NCBI GenBank assembly: GCA_002384855.1
Contig: DGBP01000073.1
Span: 1 to 46,287, forward strand
Source: Nocardioidaceae bacterium UBA4001
Lineage (GTDB): Bacteria > Actinomycetota > Actinomycetes > Propionibacteriales > Nocardioidaceae
Reading direction: 5' to 3'
Length of the DNA stretch: 46,287 nucleotides
A program made the translations under genes and the position numbers. The notes under the pieces were generated by a model. That model searched no databases and was not told the origin of the DNA. It saw only the letters and a program-made list of their open reading frames with translations. Within the stretch, counting starts at the first letter, position 1, and each line of letters opens with the position of its first letter. Positions 25,080-33,936 of the stretch are shown one piece after another.

Positions 25080-26330
25080 TCACACCCGAGCTGAGAAGGC
25101 GTGGAAGTCGTGGCGCTCCATGACGCGCGAGACGACGTAGCCGGCGACCAGCCCCCAGAACGCCGCCCCGATGTTGACCAGCTGGATGTCCGACACCGTC
25201 ACCAGGAACGTGACGAGCGCTCCCAGCGTGAACCGGCCGCTGAACGCCGCGACGAACGAGCTCTGCAGTGCCCGCAGCATCGCCAGGCCGCCGAGCGTCG
25301 AGATGAACGCCGCGGGCATCGCCAGCATCAGGCCGGTGAAGAGCGGCGCGAAGACGCCGAACACGACAGCCAGCAGCCCGCAGAACAACGCGGCGGTGTA
25401 CTGCCGGCTGCGCTGCCCCGAGGCTGTGAGCAGCGCGTTGGTGGGACCGGTCAGGCAGGTCGAGACCGCACCCACCATCGCGCTCATCATCGACCACGCT
25501 CCGCAGCCGATCGTGACCGCGTTCACCGGCGGCTCGTGTCCTGCCTGCCGCAGCACGGCCACCCCCTGCCCGTTCTGCACGACGAGCACGGTGATTGCCA
25601 GCGGAACCACCAGCTCGACCATCGCCCCCGCGGAGAGCTCGGGTGTGGTCAGAACCGGCCGGACCAGCCAGGTCGTGGCGTCCCCGGAGGGATCGTAGGA
25701 GCCGACAACGGCTACCGAAACCGCCCCGACCACCAGGGCTCCGAGAATCGGTGGCACTCGGCGAGTCAGGGTCACAGACGCGCTGAGGACGAGGAAGGCG
25801 AGGACCATGGGCACCGCGACCACCGGATCGTCCACGAGTGCGAGCATGAGGTCCACGCCGAACCGGAGGAACACGGCGGCCACCATCGCCGTGACGATCG
25901 GCATCGGCAGCAGGTCCATCACCCTGCGCACCCAGCCGGTCAGGCCGAGCACCAACATGAGGAGACCGGTCGCCAGGAACGCACCGACCACCTCCGGCCA
26001 GCTCAGATGGCCGAGGGCCGGCCCGACGAGCACGGTCCCGGGAATCGTCCAGAAGAAGCTCAGCGGCTGTCGGTAGACCCAGCTCGCGAGAACGGTCAGG
26101 ACCCCGGAGAGGGCGAAGGACCCGAAGATCCACGAGGCAAGCTCGGCCTCGGTGAGTCCTCCTCGCGTGCCGACGGCCAGGATGATCGCCAGCGGGCCGG
26201 TGGTGGCGAAGACCAGCCCGATGAACCCGTTCAGCGCATACGTCGGGCCGAAGTCCTGGACGGCTTCCGCTGCGGTCGGGAGCCGTCGGACGGGTCGCTC
26301 GAGGATCTTCCGGGCGGAGGGGGATCTCAC
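25080..26330 (-). CDS. benE: BenE-family benzoate transporter
   Basis: 416 residues from GTG, with about 11-12 membrane segments. The pattern is that of BenE benzoate:H+ symporters: an N-terminal NGFIGLVFATTGPLAIIL, GTVLVGPALGHLSWPEVVGA, and a conserved loop GAWSMMSAMVGAVSTCLTGP followed by QRSRQYTAALFCGL. It should import benzoate or a related aromatic acid across the cytoplasmic membrane. It lies 28 bases after the mutase gene and is probably the transport step of the monooxygenase operon. Confidence 0.92.
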   Translation of the reverse strand: MRSPSARKILERPVRRLPTAAEAVQDFGPTYALNGFIGLVFATTGPLAIILAVGTRGGLTEAELASWIFGSFALSGVLTVLASWVYRQPLSFFWTIPGTVLVGPALGHLSWPEVVGAFLATGLLMLVLGLTGWVRRVMDLLPMPIVTAMVAAVFLRFGVDLMLALVDDPVVAVPMVLAFLVLSASVTLTRRVPPILGALVVGAVSVAVVGSYDPSGDATTWLVRPVLTTPELSAGAMVELVVPLAITVLVVQNGQGVAVLRQAGHEPPVNAVTIGCGAWSMMSAMVGAVSTCLTGPTNALLTASGQRSRQYTAALFCGLLAVVFGVFAPLFTGLMLAMPAAFISTLGGLAMLRALQSSFVAAFSGRFTLGALVTFLVTVSDIQLVNIGAAFWGLVAGYVVSRVMERHDFHAFSARV

Positions 26331-26358
26331 GAGACCCGAATGCTTCCGTGCATGGTGG

Positions 26359-27894
26359 TCAGAATGTCGCGGACGGCTGCCACGTCCCGTGCACGTCCCG
26401 GAGGACGTCCACGATCTCGCCGATCGTGGCGTAGGCCTTGACCGCCTCGATGGTCGCCGGCATGACGTTCTGGGACGCCTCGGCGGCCCGGCGTAGCCCG
26501 GTGAGCGTCTCCTGCACCCGGGCCTGGTCCCGGGAGGTGCGCAGCCGAGCCACCGACTCGGCCTGCTGCCGTTCCAGGGACGGGTCCACCTCGAACACCT
26601 CCAGCGGCTCCGTCGCCGAGGGGAACTTGTTCACCCCGACAACCACCCGGTCACCGCTCTCAACCTGTTGCATGTGCGTGTAGGCCGCCTCCGAGAGCTC
26701 ATGGGCGAACCAGCCCGACGCGATGCACTCCAGGGCCCCGCCCCGCTTGTCGATGTCTTCGAGCGACTGCCAGATCTCGGTCTCCAGCTCGTCGGTGAGC
26801 GTCTCGACGGCGTACGAGCCACCGAAGGGGTCGAGCGTCTCGGTCAGCCCCGACTCGAAGGAGACCACCTGCTGGGTGCGCAGGGCGAGTGTCGCCGCCG
26901 ACTCGGTGGGGACCCCCATTGCCTCGTCGTAGGCGGAGACGTGCAGGGTCTGCACTCCGGCGAGCGCAGCCACCGTGGTCTCGAGTGTGGCCCGGACGAC
27001 GTTGTTCAACGGCTGCTGCGCTGTGAGCGTCGAACCTGCCGTGAACGCGAAGATCCGCAGCTGCATGGAGCGGTCGTTGCGTGCGCCGTAGGTGTCCCGC
27101 ATCAGGCGGGCCCACACCCGCCTCGCGGCGCGGAACTTGGCCACCTCCGGCAGGAAGTCCATGGTGATCGCGAGGAACGTGAAGAGTGTCGGGGCGACCT
27201 GGTCCACGCTCACCCCGCGGCGGACGCACTCGTCGAGGTAGGCACGGGCGTTGGCGAAGGTGAACGCGATCTCCTGCACGGCCGAAGAGCCCGACTCACG
27301 GATGTGGTAGCCGCTCATCGCCAGCGGGGTCCACCCGGGGAGGTGCCGTGAGCAGTACTCGATCGTGTCGACGGCCAGCGACAGCGAGGCCGCCGGTGGG
27401 AAGATCTGCGTGCCGCGCGCGATGAACTCCTTGAGCACGTCGTTCTGGATGAACATGCCGAACTCGCCCGGGTCGACGCCACGCTTCTCTGCAAGCGCGA
27501 CGAACAGCGCCGCCCATACGTAGCCGATCGCGTTCGCCGTGGTGCGCACCTGGCTGATGCTCTCCAGGGGGATCCGGTCCATCAGCACCTCGATGTCGGC
27601 GAGGGAGTCGATGGCGACGCCGACCCGGCCGACCTCACCTGCCGCCCTGGGGTCGTCGGAGTCGATGCCCATCTGGGTGGGAAGATCCATGGCGACCGAG
27701 AAGCCGGTCACGCCGGCCTCGAGCAGCCTCAGGAACCGCTCGTTGGACTGCTCGGCGGTCCCGAACCCGGCGTACTGCCCCATGATCCAGGGGCGTGGCT
27801 CGGCGGAGACACCCCGCGTGAACGGGTACTGGCCGGGGTGCTCACCCGTGGGCGGCGCGTAGTCCGACGCCAGGCGGGGACGCTGTGCGGTCAC
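26359..27894 (-). CDS. methylmalonyl-CoA mutase-like acyl-CoA mutase, large subunit
   Basis: 511 residues: the substrate-binding TIM barrel of B12-dependent acyl-CoA mutases without a cobalamin-binding domain, so a separate small subunit is needed; none is in the window. Tyr41, Arg160 and His197 match Tyr89, Arg207 and His244 of methylmalonyl-CoA mutase, and QNDVLKEFIAR is intact. The substrate loop is altered: GVSAEPRPWIMGQYAGF is shorter than the usual YxTMYxxRPWTxRQYAGF, losing Tyr75, Thr77, Met78 and Arg87. The substrate is therefore probably not methylmalonyl-CoA. Overlaps the upstream ligase by 4 bases. Confidence 0.88.
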   Translation of the reverse strand: MTAQRPRLASDYAPPTGEHPGQYPFTRGVSAEPRPWIMGQYAGFGTAEQSNERFLRLLEAGVTGFSVAMDLPTQMGIDSDDPRAAGEVGRVGVAIDSLADIEVLMDRIPLESISQVRTTANAIGYVWAALFVALAEKRGVDPGEFGMFIQNDVLKEFIARGTQIFPPAASLSLAVDTIEYCSRHLPGWTPLAMSGYHIRESGSSAVQEIAFTFANARAYLDECVRRGVSVDQVAPTLFTFLAITMDFLPEVAKFRAARRVWARLMRDTYGARNDRSMQLRIFAFTAGSTLTAQQPLNNVVRATLETTVAALAGVQTLHVSAYDEAMGVPTESAATLALRTQQVVSFESGLTETLDPFGGSYAVETLTDELETEIWQSLEDIDKRGGALECIASGWFAHELSEAAYTHMQQVESGDRVVVGVNKFPSATEPLEVFEVDPSLERQQAESVARLRTSRDQARVQETLTGLRRAAEASQNVMPATIEAVKAYATIGEIVDVLRDVHGTWQPSATF

Positions 27895-29426
27895 CGGGCC
27901 TCACCCTCCAGCTGCTCGCGGAGCACCTTCTTGGCCACCTTGCCGGTGGAGTTCAGCGGAAGCGCGTCCACCACCCGGACCTCCTTGGGCTTCTTGTACG
28001 ACGCCATCCGGCGTCGGCAGTGCTCGAGCACCTCTGACTCGTCCACGGTGGCGCCGTCGCGGGTGGTGACCAGCGCCACCACGCGTTGGCCCCAGTCGTC
28101 GTCCTGGACCCCGACCACCGCCACCTCGGCGACACCGGGAACCTCGGCAACGACGTCCTCGACCTCGCGCGGATAGATGTTGTAGCCGCCGGAGATGATC
28201 ATGTCGCCGACCCTGTCGACGAGCCACAGGTGGCCGTCCTCGCTCAGCCTGCCCAGGTCCCCGGTGTGCAGCCAGCCGTTGCGCACGGACTTGGAGAGGT
28301 CGGCCCGGTTGTGGGCGTTCCAGTAGCCGCGCATGACGTGGTCGCCCCGAGTCGTCACCTCGCCCACCTCGCCGGAAGGGACGGGGGAGCCCTCCTCGTC
28401 GACCACCCGGATCTCGACTCCGAGCGCCGGACGGCCCGCGGAGGTCAGCAGGTCCGGCCGGTCGGCGAGCCCGCGTGCGTGGTCGGTGGCGTCGAGCACG
28501 GTCACCGGGGGGATCGCCTCGACCAGGCCGTAGTACTGGACCAGGCGCGGGGTGAGCCGCTCGGTCGCCTGCCGCATCTGCTCGGGTGGCATCGGTGCGC
28601 CGGCGTAGCCCAGCATCCGCAGCCCGCGAAGGGTCTCTCGGTCGACACCGGGCGCGGTCAGGAGCCGGGCGACCATCGTGGGAACCACCGCCGTGTGTGT
28701 GGCGCCCCGCTCGGCGACCGCCTCCACGAAGCTGTCGGGGTCCCAGCCGGGCAGCACGATCTGCCGGGCGCCCGCCACCAGGAACGGCAGGACGAACAGT
28801 CCACTGGTGTGGGTGATCGGGCCGGCGTGGACGTAGACGTCGTCGGGTCCCGGCACCCCGCCCAGGACGTCCTGGGTCATGTTGACGACGGAGGCGAACC
28901 AGTTCCGGTGGGTGCGCTGGGCGCCTTTGGGGTGGCCGGTGGTGCCGCTGGAGTAGTGCAGCCCGCACAGGGCGTCCGGCTCGACCGGTGCGAGGGGACG
29001 TGTCGAGCCGCCGGTGACGAGTCGTTCGTACGGGGTGCCGGGTCCGTCGCCCACGACCACCACGTGGGGGATCTCCTCCCGCAGGGCCGCGACGTCCTCG
29101 GCGAAGCGCGCGTCGTAGACGAGGGCCCGGGCGCCCGAGTCCGCGGCGATCCGCTCCCAGTCGCTGGGGTGCAGCCGGTGGTTGAGCGCTGCCCGCACCA
29201 GCCCGGCCGACCGGATCGCCAGGTCGGTCTCGAGGTAGGTGACGCTGTTGGACTGCAGGTCTAGAACCCGGTCACCGGGCTCGAGTCCGAGGGCCAGCAA
29301 CGCGTTCGCAAGCCGGACGACGCGGCCGCCGAGCTCGACGAAGGTCAGCGAGCCGGACGGTCCGTCGACCGCGACCCGGTCGGGGAACCGCTTGGCGGCG
29401 CGGGTGACGAGCGTGCCGACGTCCAT
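27891..29426 (-). CDS. AMP-forming acyl-CoA ligase
   Basis: 511 residues. YSSGTTGHPKGAQRTH, YYGLVEAIPPVTV, TGDLGRLSEDGHLWLVDR, ISGGYNIYPREVE and the A10 Lys in LNSTGKVAKKVL are intact. It belongs to the broad FadD/aryl-CoA ligase superfamily; no feature identifies the acid. It sits in the operon between the ADP-forming synthetase and the mutase, which suggests activation of a branched or ring-derived acid that the mutase then handles. Starts 2 bases after the upstream gene's stop. Confidence 0.87.
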   Translation of the reverse strand: MDVGTLVTRAAKRFPDRVAVDGPSGSLTFVELGGRVVRLANALLALGLEPGDRVLDLQSNSVTYLETDLAIRSAGLVRAALNHRLHPSDWERIAADSGARALVYDARFAEDVAALREEIPHVVVVGDGPGTPYERLVTGGSTRPLAPVEPDALCGLHYSSGTTGHPKGAQRTHRNWFASVVNMTQDVLGGVPGPDDVYVHAGPITHTSGLFVLPFLVAGARQIVLPGWDPDSFVEAVAERGATHTAVVPTMVARLLTAPGVDRETLRGLRMLGYAGAPMPPEQMRQATERLTPRLVQYYGLVEAIPPVTVLDATDHARGLADRPDLLTSAGRPALGVEIRVVDEEGSPVPSGEVGEVTTRGDHVMRGYWNAHNRADLSKSVRNGWLHTGDLGRLSEDGHLWLVDRVGDMIISGGYNIYPREVEDVVAEVPGVAEVAVVGVQDDDWGQRVVALVTTRDGATVDESEVLEHCRRRMASYKKPKEVRVVDALPLNSTGKVAKKVLREQLEGEAR

Positions 29427-29428
29427 GC

Positions 29429-31486
29429 TCAGCGTCCTTCGGGTGCGATGTAGGCGGCATCGAGGACCCGCACCCCACGACCTTCGGGGAGCACGGCGAC
29501 GGGGTTCAGGTCCAGCTCGAAGCCCCGGGGCCAGCCGGCCACGGCATCGGCCAGGGCCAGGACGGTGTCGACCAGCGCGGCGCGGTCCGCCGGCGGCGCT
29601 CCGCGGACACCGGCGAGCAGGGTCGCCAGCCGGGTCTCGTCGACCATCGACTCGACCTCGGCCCGACCTACCGGGAGCAGCCGGATCGCCACGTCGTCGA
29701 GGAGCTCGGTGAGCACGCCACCGGGTCCCAGCGTGAGCACCGGGCCCAGCGGGCTGCCGGCGACACCGAGCAGCGCCTCGACGCCTCCGGTGACCATCTC
29801 CTCCACCAGGACCTCGCCGCCCAAGGACGCGAGACGCTCGAAGGTCGCGGCGGCAGATCCGGGAGAGACTCCTAGCGCGACCCCGCCCGCCTCGGTCTTG
29901 TGGGTGAGCCCGGGGACGACCGCCTTGAGCACGGCGGTGCCACCCACCTCCTGGACCGCGTCGATGGCTTCCTCCGCATCGACCACGACACGGCCGGGTG
30001 GCACCGGGAGCCCGGCGTCGGCGAGCAGGTGCTTGACGGTGTGCTCGTCGTCGCCGGCGGTGGGGAACGGGACGCCCCGGGCGACAGAGGCCGGCTGCGC
30101 CGGCGGGTTGCGCGCCGTGCTCACCTGGTGCAGCGCCGCCGCCGCGCGGACGGCCCGGGCAGGCGTGGGGTAGGCGGGGATGCCGGTGGACCGCAGCAGC
30201 CCCGCCGCAGCGGGGGACAGGTGGTCGGCACCGGTCCGCGCGACCAGGACGGGCTTTCCGCTGCGCTCTGCGGCGCGGCCGAGGCCCGCTACCACGTCCT
30301 CCACGTCGCTGCCGGTCAGCACGCAGAAGCAGGCCACCACGATGTCGACCCCCTGGTCGGCGACCAGGACGTCGAGCGCGCGGTCGAACAGCTCCGGGTT
30401 GCTCATCACGGTGGCGGTGACGTCCACCGGGTTCGAGGTCGCGCCGTACGCAGGCACGATCGCGTCCAGCGCCGAACGGGTGGCGGGGGAGAGCTCGGCG
30501 AGCTCGAGCCCGTGGACCTCCACCGCGTCGGCGGCGAGGATCCCCGACCCGCCCGAGGTCGTCACGACGGCGACCCGGGGCCCGGCTGGGCGTCGGGGCT
30601 GTGCGAAGACGTCGCCGACATCGAGCAGCTCATCGACGTCGTCGACGCGCACCACGCCGAACTGGCGCAGGGCCGCATCGACGACGCGATCGCCGGCCGC
30701 GAGTGCTCCCGTGTGCGAGGCCGCGGCCCGCTGCCCGGCCGCGGACCGGCCGGCCTTGAGCACGGCGACGGGCACACCCGTGGCGGAGAGCGCGCGGAGC
30801 GCGTCGACGTCGCTGAGCGACTCGAGGTAGCCCAGGATCCCGACACACCCGGGCTCGTCGGCCACCTGGGCCATCACCTCGAGCGCGGTGACGTCGGCCT
30901 CGTTGCCCGTGTTCACGACCCAGCCCAGCCCGAGCCCCCGCTCGAACGCCAGGCTGACGGCGCCGTAGCCGAGCGCGCCGCTCTGGCTGACGAAGCCGAT
31001 CCGGCCGGGGACCAGCGTGGTCTGCTCGCCACCGAAGAGCGGGGAGAACGAGCTGACCTGGCGGTTCAGCACTCCCACGCTGCCGATGCAGTTGGGTCCG
31101 ACGAGTCGCAGGCCGCCGGCCTCGGCCCTGGCCGCCACCTCGTCCTGCAGCGCCGCCCCATCCGCGCCGGTCTCCGCGAAGCCGCTGGAGCAGATGATGG
31201 CCACCGGGACGCCGGCGCGGACGCAGTCGTCCACGGCTGCCGGCACCCGCTCCGCGGACACCATGATCATGGCGAGGTCGATGGCGGCCGGGCAGTCCGA
31301 CACCGACGGGTACGACGACAGGCCACACACCTCGGCCCCGTCCGGGCGCACCGGGTATACCTTGCCGGCGTAACCGTGCCGCCCGAGGTACTCCACCGGC
31401 AGTCGGCCCAGGGACCGTGGCCGGTCGCTGGCACCGACGACCGCGATCGCGCTCGCCGACCAGAGCGGGGAGAGGGAGGCCGTCAC
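29429..31486 (-). CDS. ADP-forming acyl-CoA synthetase (alpha-beta fusion)
   Basis: 685 residues from GTG 31486, which overlaps the stop of the monooxygenase gene. The alpha half has a CoA-binding Rossmann domain (AIAVVGASDRPRSLGRLP), VGPNCIGSVGVLN and the phosphohistidine loop SHTGALAAGD. The beta half carries an ATP-grasp domain with VLKAVVPGLTHKTEAGGVALGV and EVLVEEMVTGG. Such NDP-forming synthetases convert acyl-CoA to acid plus ATP, or the reverse. Here it could recover ATP from a CoA thioester or activate a dicarboxylic product. An upstream in-frame extension exists but overlaps the monooxygenase gene and is rejected. Confidence 0.88.
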   Translation of the reverse strand: MTASLSPLWSASAIAVVGASDRPRSLGRLPVEYLGRHGYAGKVYPVRPDGAEVCGLSSYPSVSDCPAAIDLAMIMVSAERVPAAVDDCVRAGVPVAIICSSGFAETGADGAALQDEVAARAEAGGLRLVGPNCIGSVGVLNRQVSSFSPLFGGEQTTLVPGRIGFVSQSGALGYGAVSLAFERGLGLGWVVNTGNEADVTALEVMAQVADEPGCVGILGYLESLSDVDALRALSATGVPVAVLKAGRSAAGQRAAASHTGALAAGDRVVDAALRQFGVVRVDDVDELLDVGDVFAQPRRPAGPRVAVVTTSGGSGILAADAVEVHGLELAELSPATRSALDAIVPAYGATSNPVDVTATVMSNPELFDRALDVLVADQGVDIVVACFCVLTGSDVEDVVAGLGRAAERSGKPVLVARTGADHLSPAAAGLLRSTGIPAYPTPARAVRAAAALHQVSTARNPPAQPASVARGVPFPTAGDDEHTVKHLLADAGLPVPPGRVVVDAEEAIDAVQEVGGTAVLKAVVPGLTHKTEAGGVALGVSPGSAAATFERLASLGGEVLVEEMVTGGVEALLGVAGSPLGPVLTLGPGGVLTELLDDVAIRLLPVGRAEVESMVDETRLATLLAGVRGAPPADRAALVDTVLALADAVAGWPRGFELDLNPVAVLPEGRGVRVLDAAYIAPEGR

Positions 31487-33855
31487 CGGCCGTCCCCAGG
31501 TCGCCAGCGGGCGTGCCGGGTCCCGGTGTCGCCCTCGCGGATGAGCTGCAGCCGGGGCTTGGGTCCGTCCGAGCGCCCGACCTGGGGACGCCGCTGACCG
31601 GCCTGCCAGGGCACCGGCCAGCGCACCCCCGATCCGGCGTACTCCTGCTCCGCGGCGGCGTGGAGGGTCCAGCTGGGGTCGTAGAGGTGCACCCTGCCGA
31701 GGGCACACAGGTCGGCCCGCCCGGCCAGGATGATCGAGTTCACGTCGTCGTAGGAGGAGATGACGCCGACCGCGATGGTCGGGATATCCACGCGGTTGCG
31801 GATCGCGTCGGCGAAGGGGGTCTGGTAGGAGCGGCCGAAGGCGGGGATCTCGTCGGCGGCGACCTGCCCGGACGAGACGTCGATCGCTGCTGCCCCCGCG
31901 GCCGCGAACCGCTCGGCGACCCGGACGGCGTCGTCGCCGGTGATCCCGCCCTCGACCCAGTCGGTGGCCGAGATGCGCACGGTCAGTGGCTTGCCGGTCG
32001 GCCACACCTCGCGCATCGCGGTGAACACCTCCAACGGGTAGCGGAGGCGATCATCGAGGTCGCCGCCGTACTCGTCGGTGCGCTGGTTGGTGACCGGCGA
32101 GATGAACGACGAGAGCAGGTACCCGTGTGCACAGTGCAGCTCGAGCAGGTCGAAGCCTGCTGCGTCGGCGCGTCGGGCGGCGTCGACGAACTGAGCTTTG
32201 ATCTCCTCCATACCCGCGCGGTCGAGCTCGCGCGGCACCTGGCTCACCCCCGGCATGTAGGGCAGCGGGGAGGGTGCCACGAGCTCCCAGTTCCCCTCCT
32301 CGAGCGGCTGGTCGATCCCCTCCCACATCAGCCGGGTCGAGCCCTTGCGGCCGGAGTGGCCGACCTGCAGGCCGACCTTGGCCTCGGACTCCCGGTGCAC
32401 GAAGTCGGTGAGCCTGCGCCACTCCGCGGCTTGCTCGTCGGTCCAGATCCCGGTGCACCCGGGCGTGATCCGTCCCGTGGGGGACACACAGACCATCTCC
32501 GTCATGACCAGGCCGGCCCCGCCCAGCGCCTTGCCGCCTAGATGGACGAGGTGGAAGTCGTTCGGCACGCCATCGGTGGCGCAGTACATGTCCATGGGCG
32601 AGACGAGCACCCGGTTCACCAGCTCCAGGTCGTCGAGGCGGAACGGCTGGAACATCGGCGGCCGCACGTCGCCCGGCGCCACTCCGCGCTCCTGCTCGTG
32701 GCGCGCGAACCACTCGGTGCAGGCGTCGACGAACTCGGGGTCACGAAGGCGCAGGTTCTCGTAGGTGACCCGCCGGCTCCGGGTCATGATGTTGAACCCG
32801 AACTGGAGCGGGTCCTGGTGGGTGTACTGACCGATGTTCTCGAACCACTCCAGACTGGCCTGCGCGGCGCGCTGGGTGGAGAGGACGACGGCCTTCCGTT
32901 CGGTCTCGTACTCCTGCAGTGCGGTGTCCACGGAGTCGTGCTCGTGCAGGCATGCCGCGAGCGCCAGCGCGTCCTCCATCGCCAGCTTCGTCCCCGACCC
33001 GATGGAGAAGTGGGCGGTGTGGGCCGCGTCCCCGAGGATGACGATGTTCTCGTGGCGCCAGTGCTCGTTGCGGATCGTGGTGAAGTTGATCCACCGGGAG
33101 TTGTTGGCCATCACCTCGTGGCCGTCGAGCACGTCGGCGAAGAGCTCCTTGACCAGGGCGATCGACTTCTCGTCCGACTCTCCGGGGGCGAAGCCGGCCG
33201 CGGCGAAGGCGTCGAAGCCCGCGTTGCGCCAGACGGTGTCGTTCATCTCGATGATGAACGTGCTCCCGTGAGCGTCGAAGGGGTAGCCGTGGATCTGCAT
33301 CACGCCGTACGGCGTCTCGCAGATGTAGAACTTGAACGCGTCGAACACCTTGTCGGTGCCCAGCCACATGTACTTGCAGTTCCGCTGGTCGAGTGTGGGT
33401 CGGAAGCTGTCCGCGTGGCGGGCGCGGACCGCGGAGTTCAGGCCGTCGGAGGCGATCACCAGGTCGTGGCTTGCGGCGAACTCGTCCACGTCCGGCGCCT
33501 CCGTGCAGAAGTGCACGGTGACTCCTAGCTCACGGCAGCGCTCCTGCAGGATCTGGAGTAGCCGCTTGCGGCTCATCGCCGCGAACCCGTGGCCGCCACT
33601 GGTCACAACGTCGCCCTTGAAGTGAACGTCGATGTCGTCCCATCGGGCGAACTCCGCCTCCATCCGGCGGTAGACCGCGGGGTCGGCGTGCTCGATCCCG
33701 CCGAGGGTCTCGTCGGAGAAGACCACGCCGAAGCCGAACGTGTCGTCCGCGGCGTTGCGCTCCCAGACCGTGATCTCGTGCTCCGGCCCGAGCTGCTTGG
33801 CGAGGGCGGAGAAGTACAGGCCGCCTGGCCCGCCGCCGATGACCGCGATGCGCAC
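31483..33855 (-). CDS. bifunctional flavin monooxygenase/OYE reductase (2-aminobenzoyl-CoA or salicylyl-CoA type)
   Basis: 790 residues from GTG with GGGAG 6 bases upstream. Residues 1-390 form a flavin monooxygenase (GGGPGG near 8-13, DTFGFGVVFSDETLGG, LGDAAHTAHFSIGSG). Residues about 405-750 form an Old-Yellow-Enzyme barrel (RVLVSPMDMY, LQVGHSGRKG, HGYLLSSFISPVTNQR, RADLCALGR). This fusion is that of 2-aminobenzoyl-CoA monooxygenase/reductase and of proteins annotated as bifunctional salicylyl-CoA 5-hydroxylase. With the 2-aminobenzoate-CoA ligase nearby, dearomatisation of 2-aminobenzoyl-CoA to 2-amino-5-oxocyclohexenecarboxyl-CoA is the preferred reading. First gene of a coupled operon. 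Confidence 0.9.
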   Translation of the reverse strand: MRIAVIGGGPGGLYFSALAKQLGPEHEITVWERNAADDTFGFGVVFSDETLGGIEHADPAVYRRMEAEFARWDDIDVHFKGDVVTSGGHGFAAMSRKRLLQILQERCRELGVTVHFCTEAPDVDEFAASHDLVIASDGLNSAVRARHADSFRPTLDQRNCKYMWLGTDKVFDAFKFYICETPYGVMQIHGYPFDAHGSTFIIEMNDTVWRNAGFDAFAAAGFAPGESDEKSIALVKELFADVLDGHEVMANNSRWINFTTIRNEHWRHENIVILGDAAHTAHFSIGSGTKLAMEDALALAACLHEHDSVDTALQEYETERKAVVLSTQRAAQASLEWFENIGQYTHQDPLQFGFNIMTRSRRVTYENLRLRDPEFVDACTEWFARHEQERGVAPGDVRPPMFQPFRLDDLELVNRVLVSPMDMYCATDGVPNDFHLVHLGGKALGGAGLVMTEMVCVSPTGRITPGCTGIWTDEQAAEWRRLTDFVHRESEAKVGLQVGHSGRKGSTRLMWEGIDQPLEEGNWELVAPSPLPYMPGVSQVPRELDRAGMEEIKAQFVDAARRADAAGFDLLELHCAHGYLLSSFISPVTNQRTDEYGGDLDDRLRYPLEVFTAMREVWPTGKPLTVRISATDWVEGGITGDDAVRVAERFAAAGAAAIDVSSGQVAADEIPAFGRSYQTPFADAIRNRVDIPTIAVGVISSYDDVNSIILAGRADLCALGRVHLYDPSWTLHAAAEQEYAGSGVRWPVPWQAGQRRPQVGRSDGPKPRLQLIREGDTGTRHARWRPGDGR

Positions 33856-33889
33856 AGTGTTCTCCCGTTGTCGAAGTGCGGACTCTCAC

Positions 33890-33923
33890 AGTATGTTGCT
33901 TCTACGACGATCGTCAATAGAAC
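33890..33923. promoter_or_regulatory. divergent promoter with palindromic operator
   Basis: On the minus strand TTGACG (33912-33917) and CATACT (33890-33895), 16 bases apart, fit the monooxygenase operon. On the plus strand TTGCTT (33896-33901) and TAGAAC (33918-33923) fit the SDR gene. The perfect palindrome GACGATCGTC (33906-33915) lies within both and looks like an operator; ACGATCGTCAA recurs in related form at two other divergent promoters. Confidence 0.55.
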
Positions 33924-33936
33924 GTTAGGAGCCGTC

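Noticed and set aside
27891..29426. Naming the AMP-forming ligase for a specific acid
   Set aside because: Its motifs are generic for the superfamily and no pocket residue gives a reliable substrate.
29429..32005. 858-residue version of the ADP-forming synthetase
   Set aside because: The extra 173 N-terminal residues lie antiparallel-free but in another frame of the monooxygenase/OYE gene and are Arg/Gly-rich; GTG 31486, directly before the CoA-binding domain, is the sensible start.
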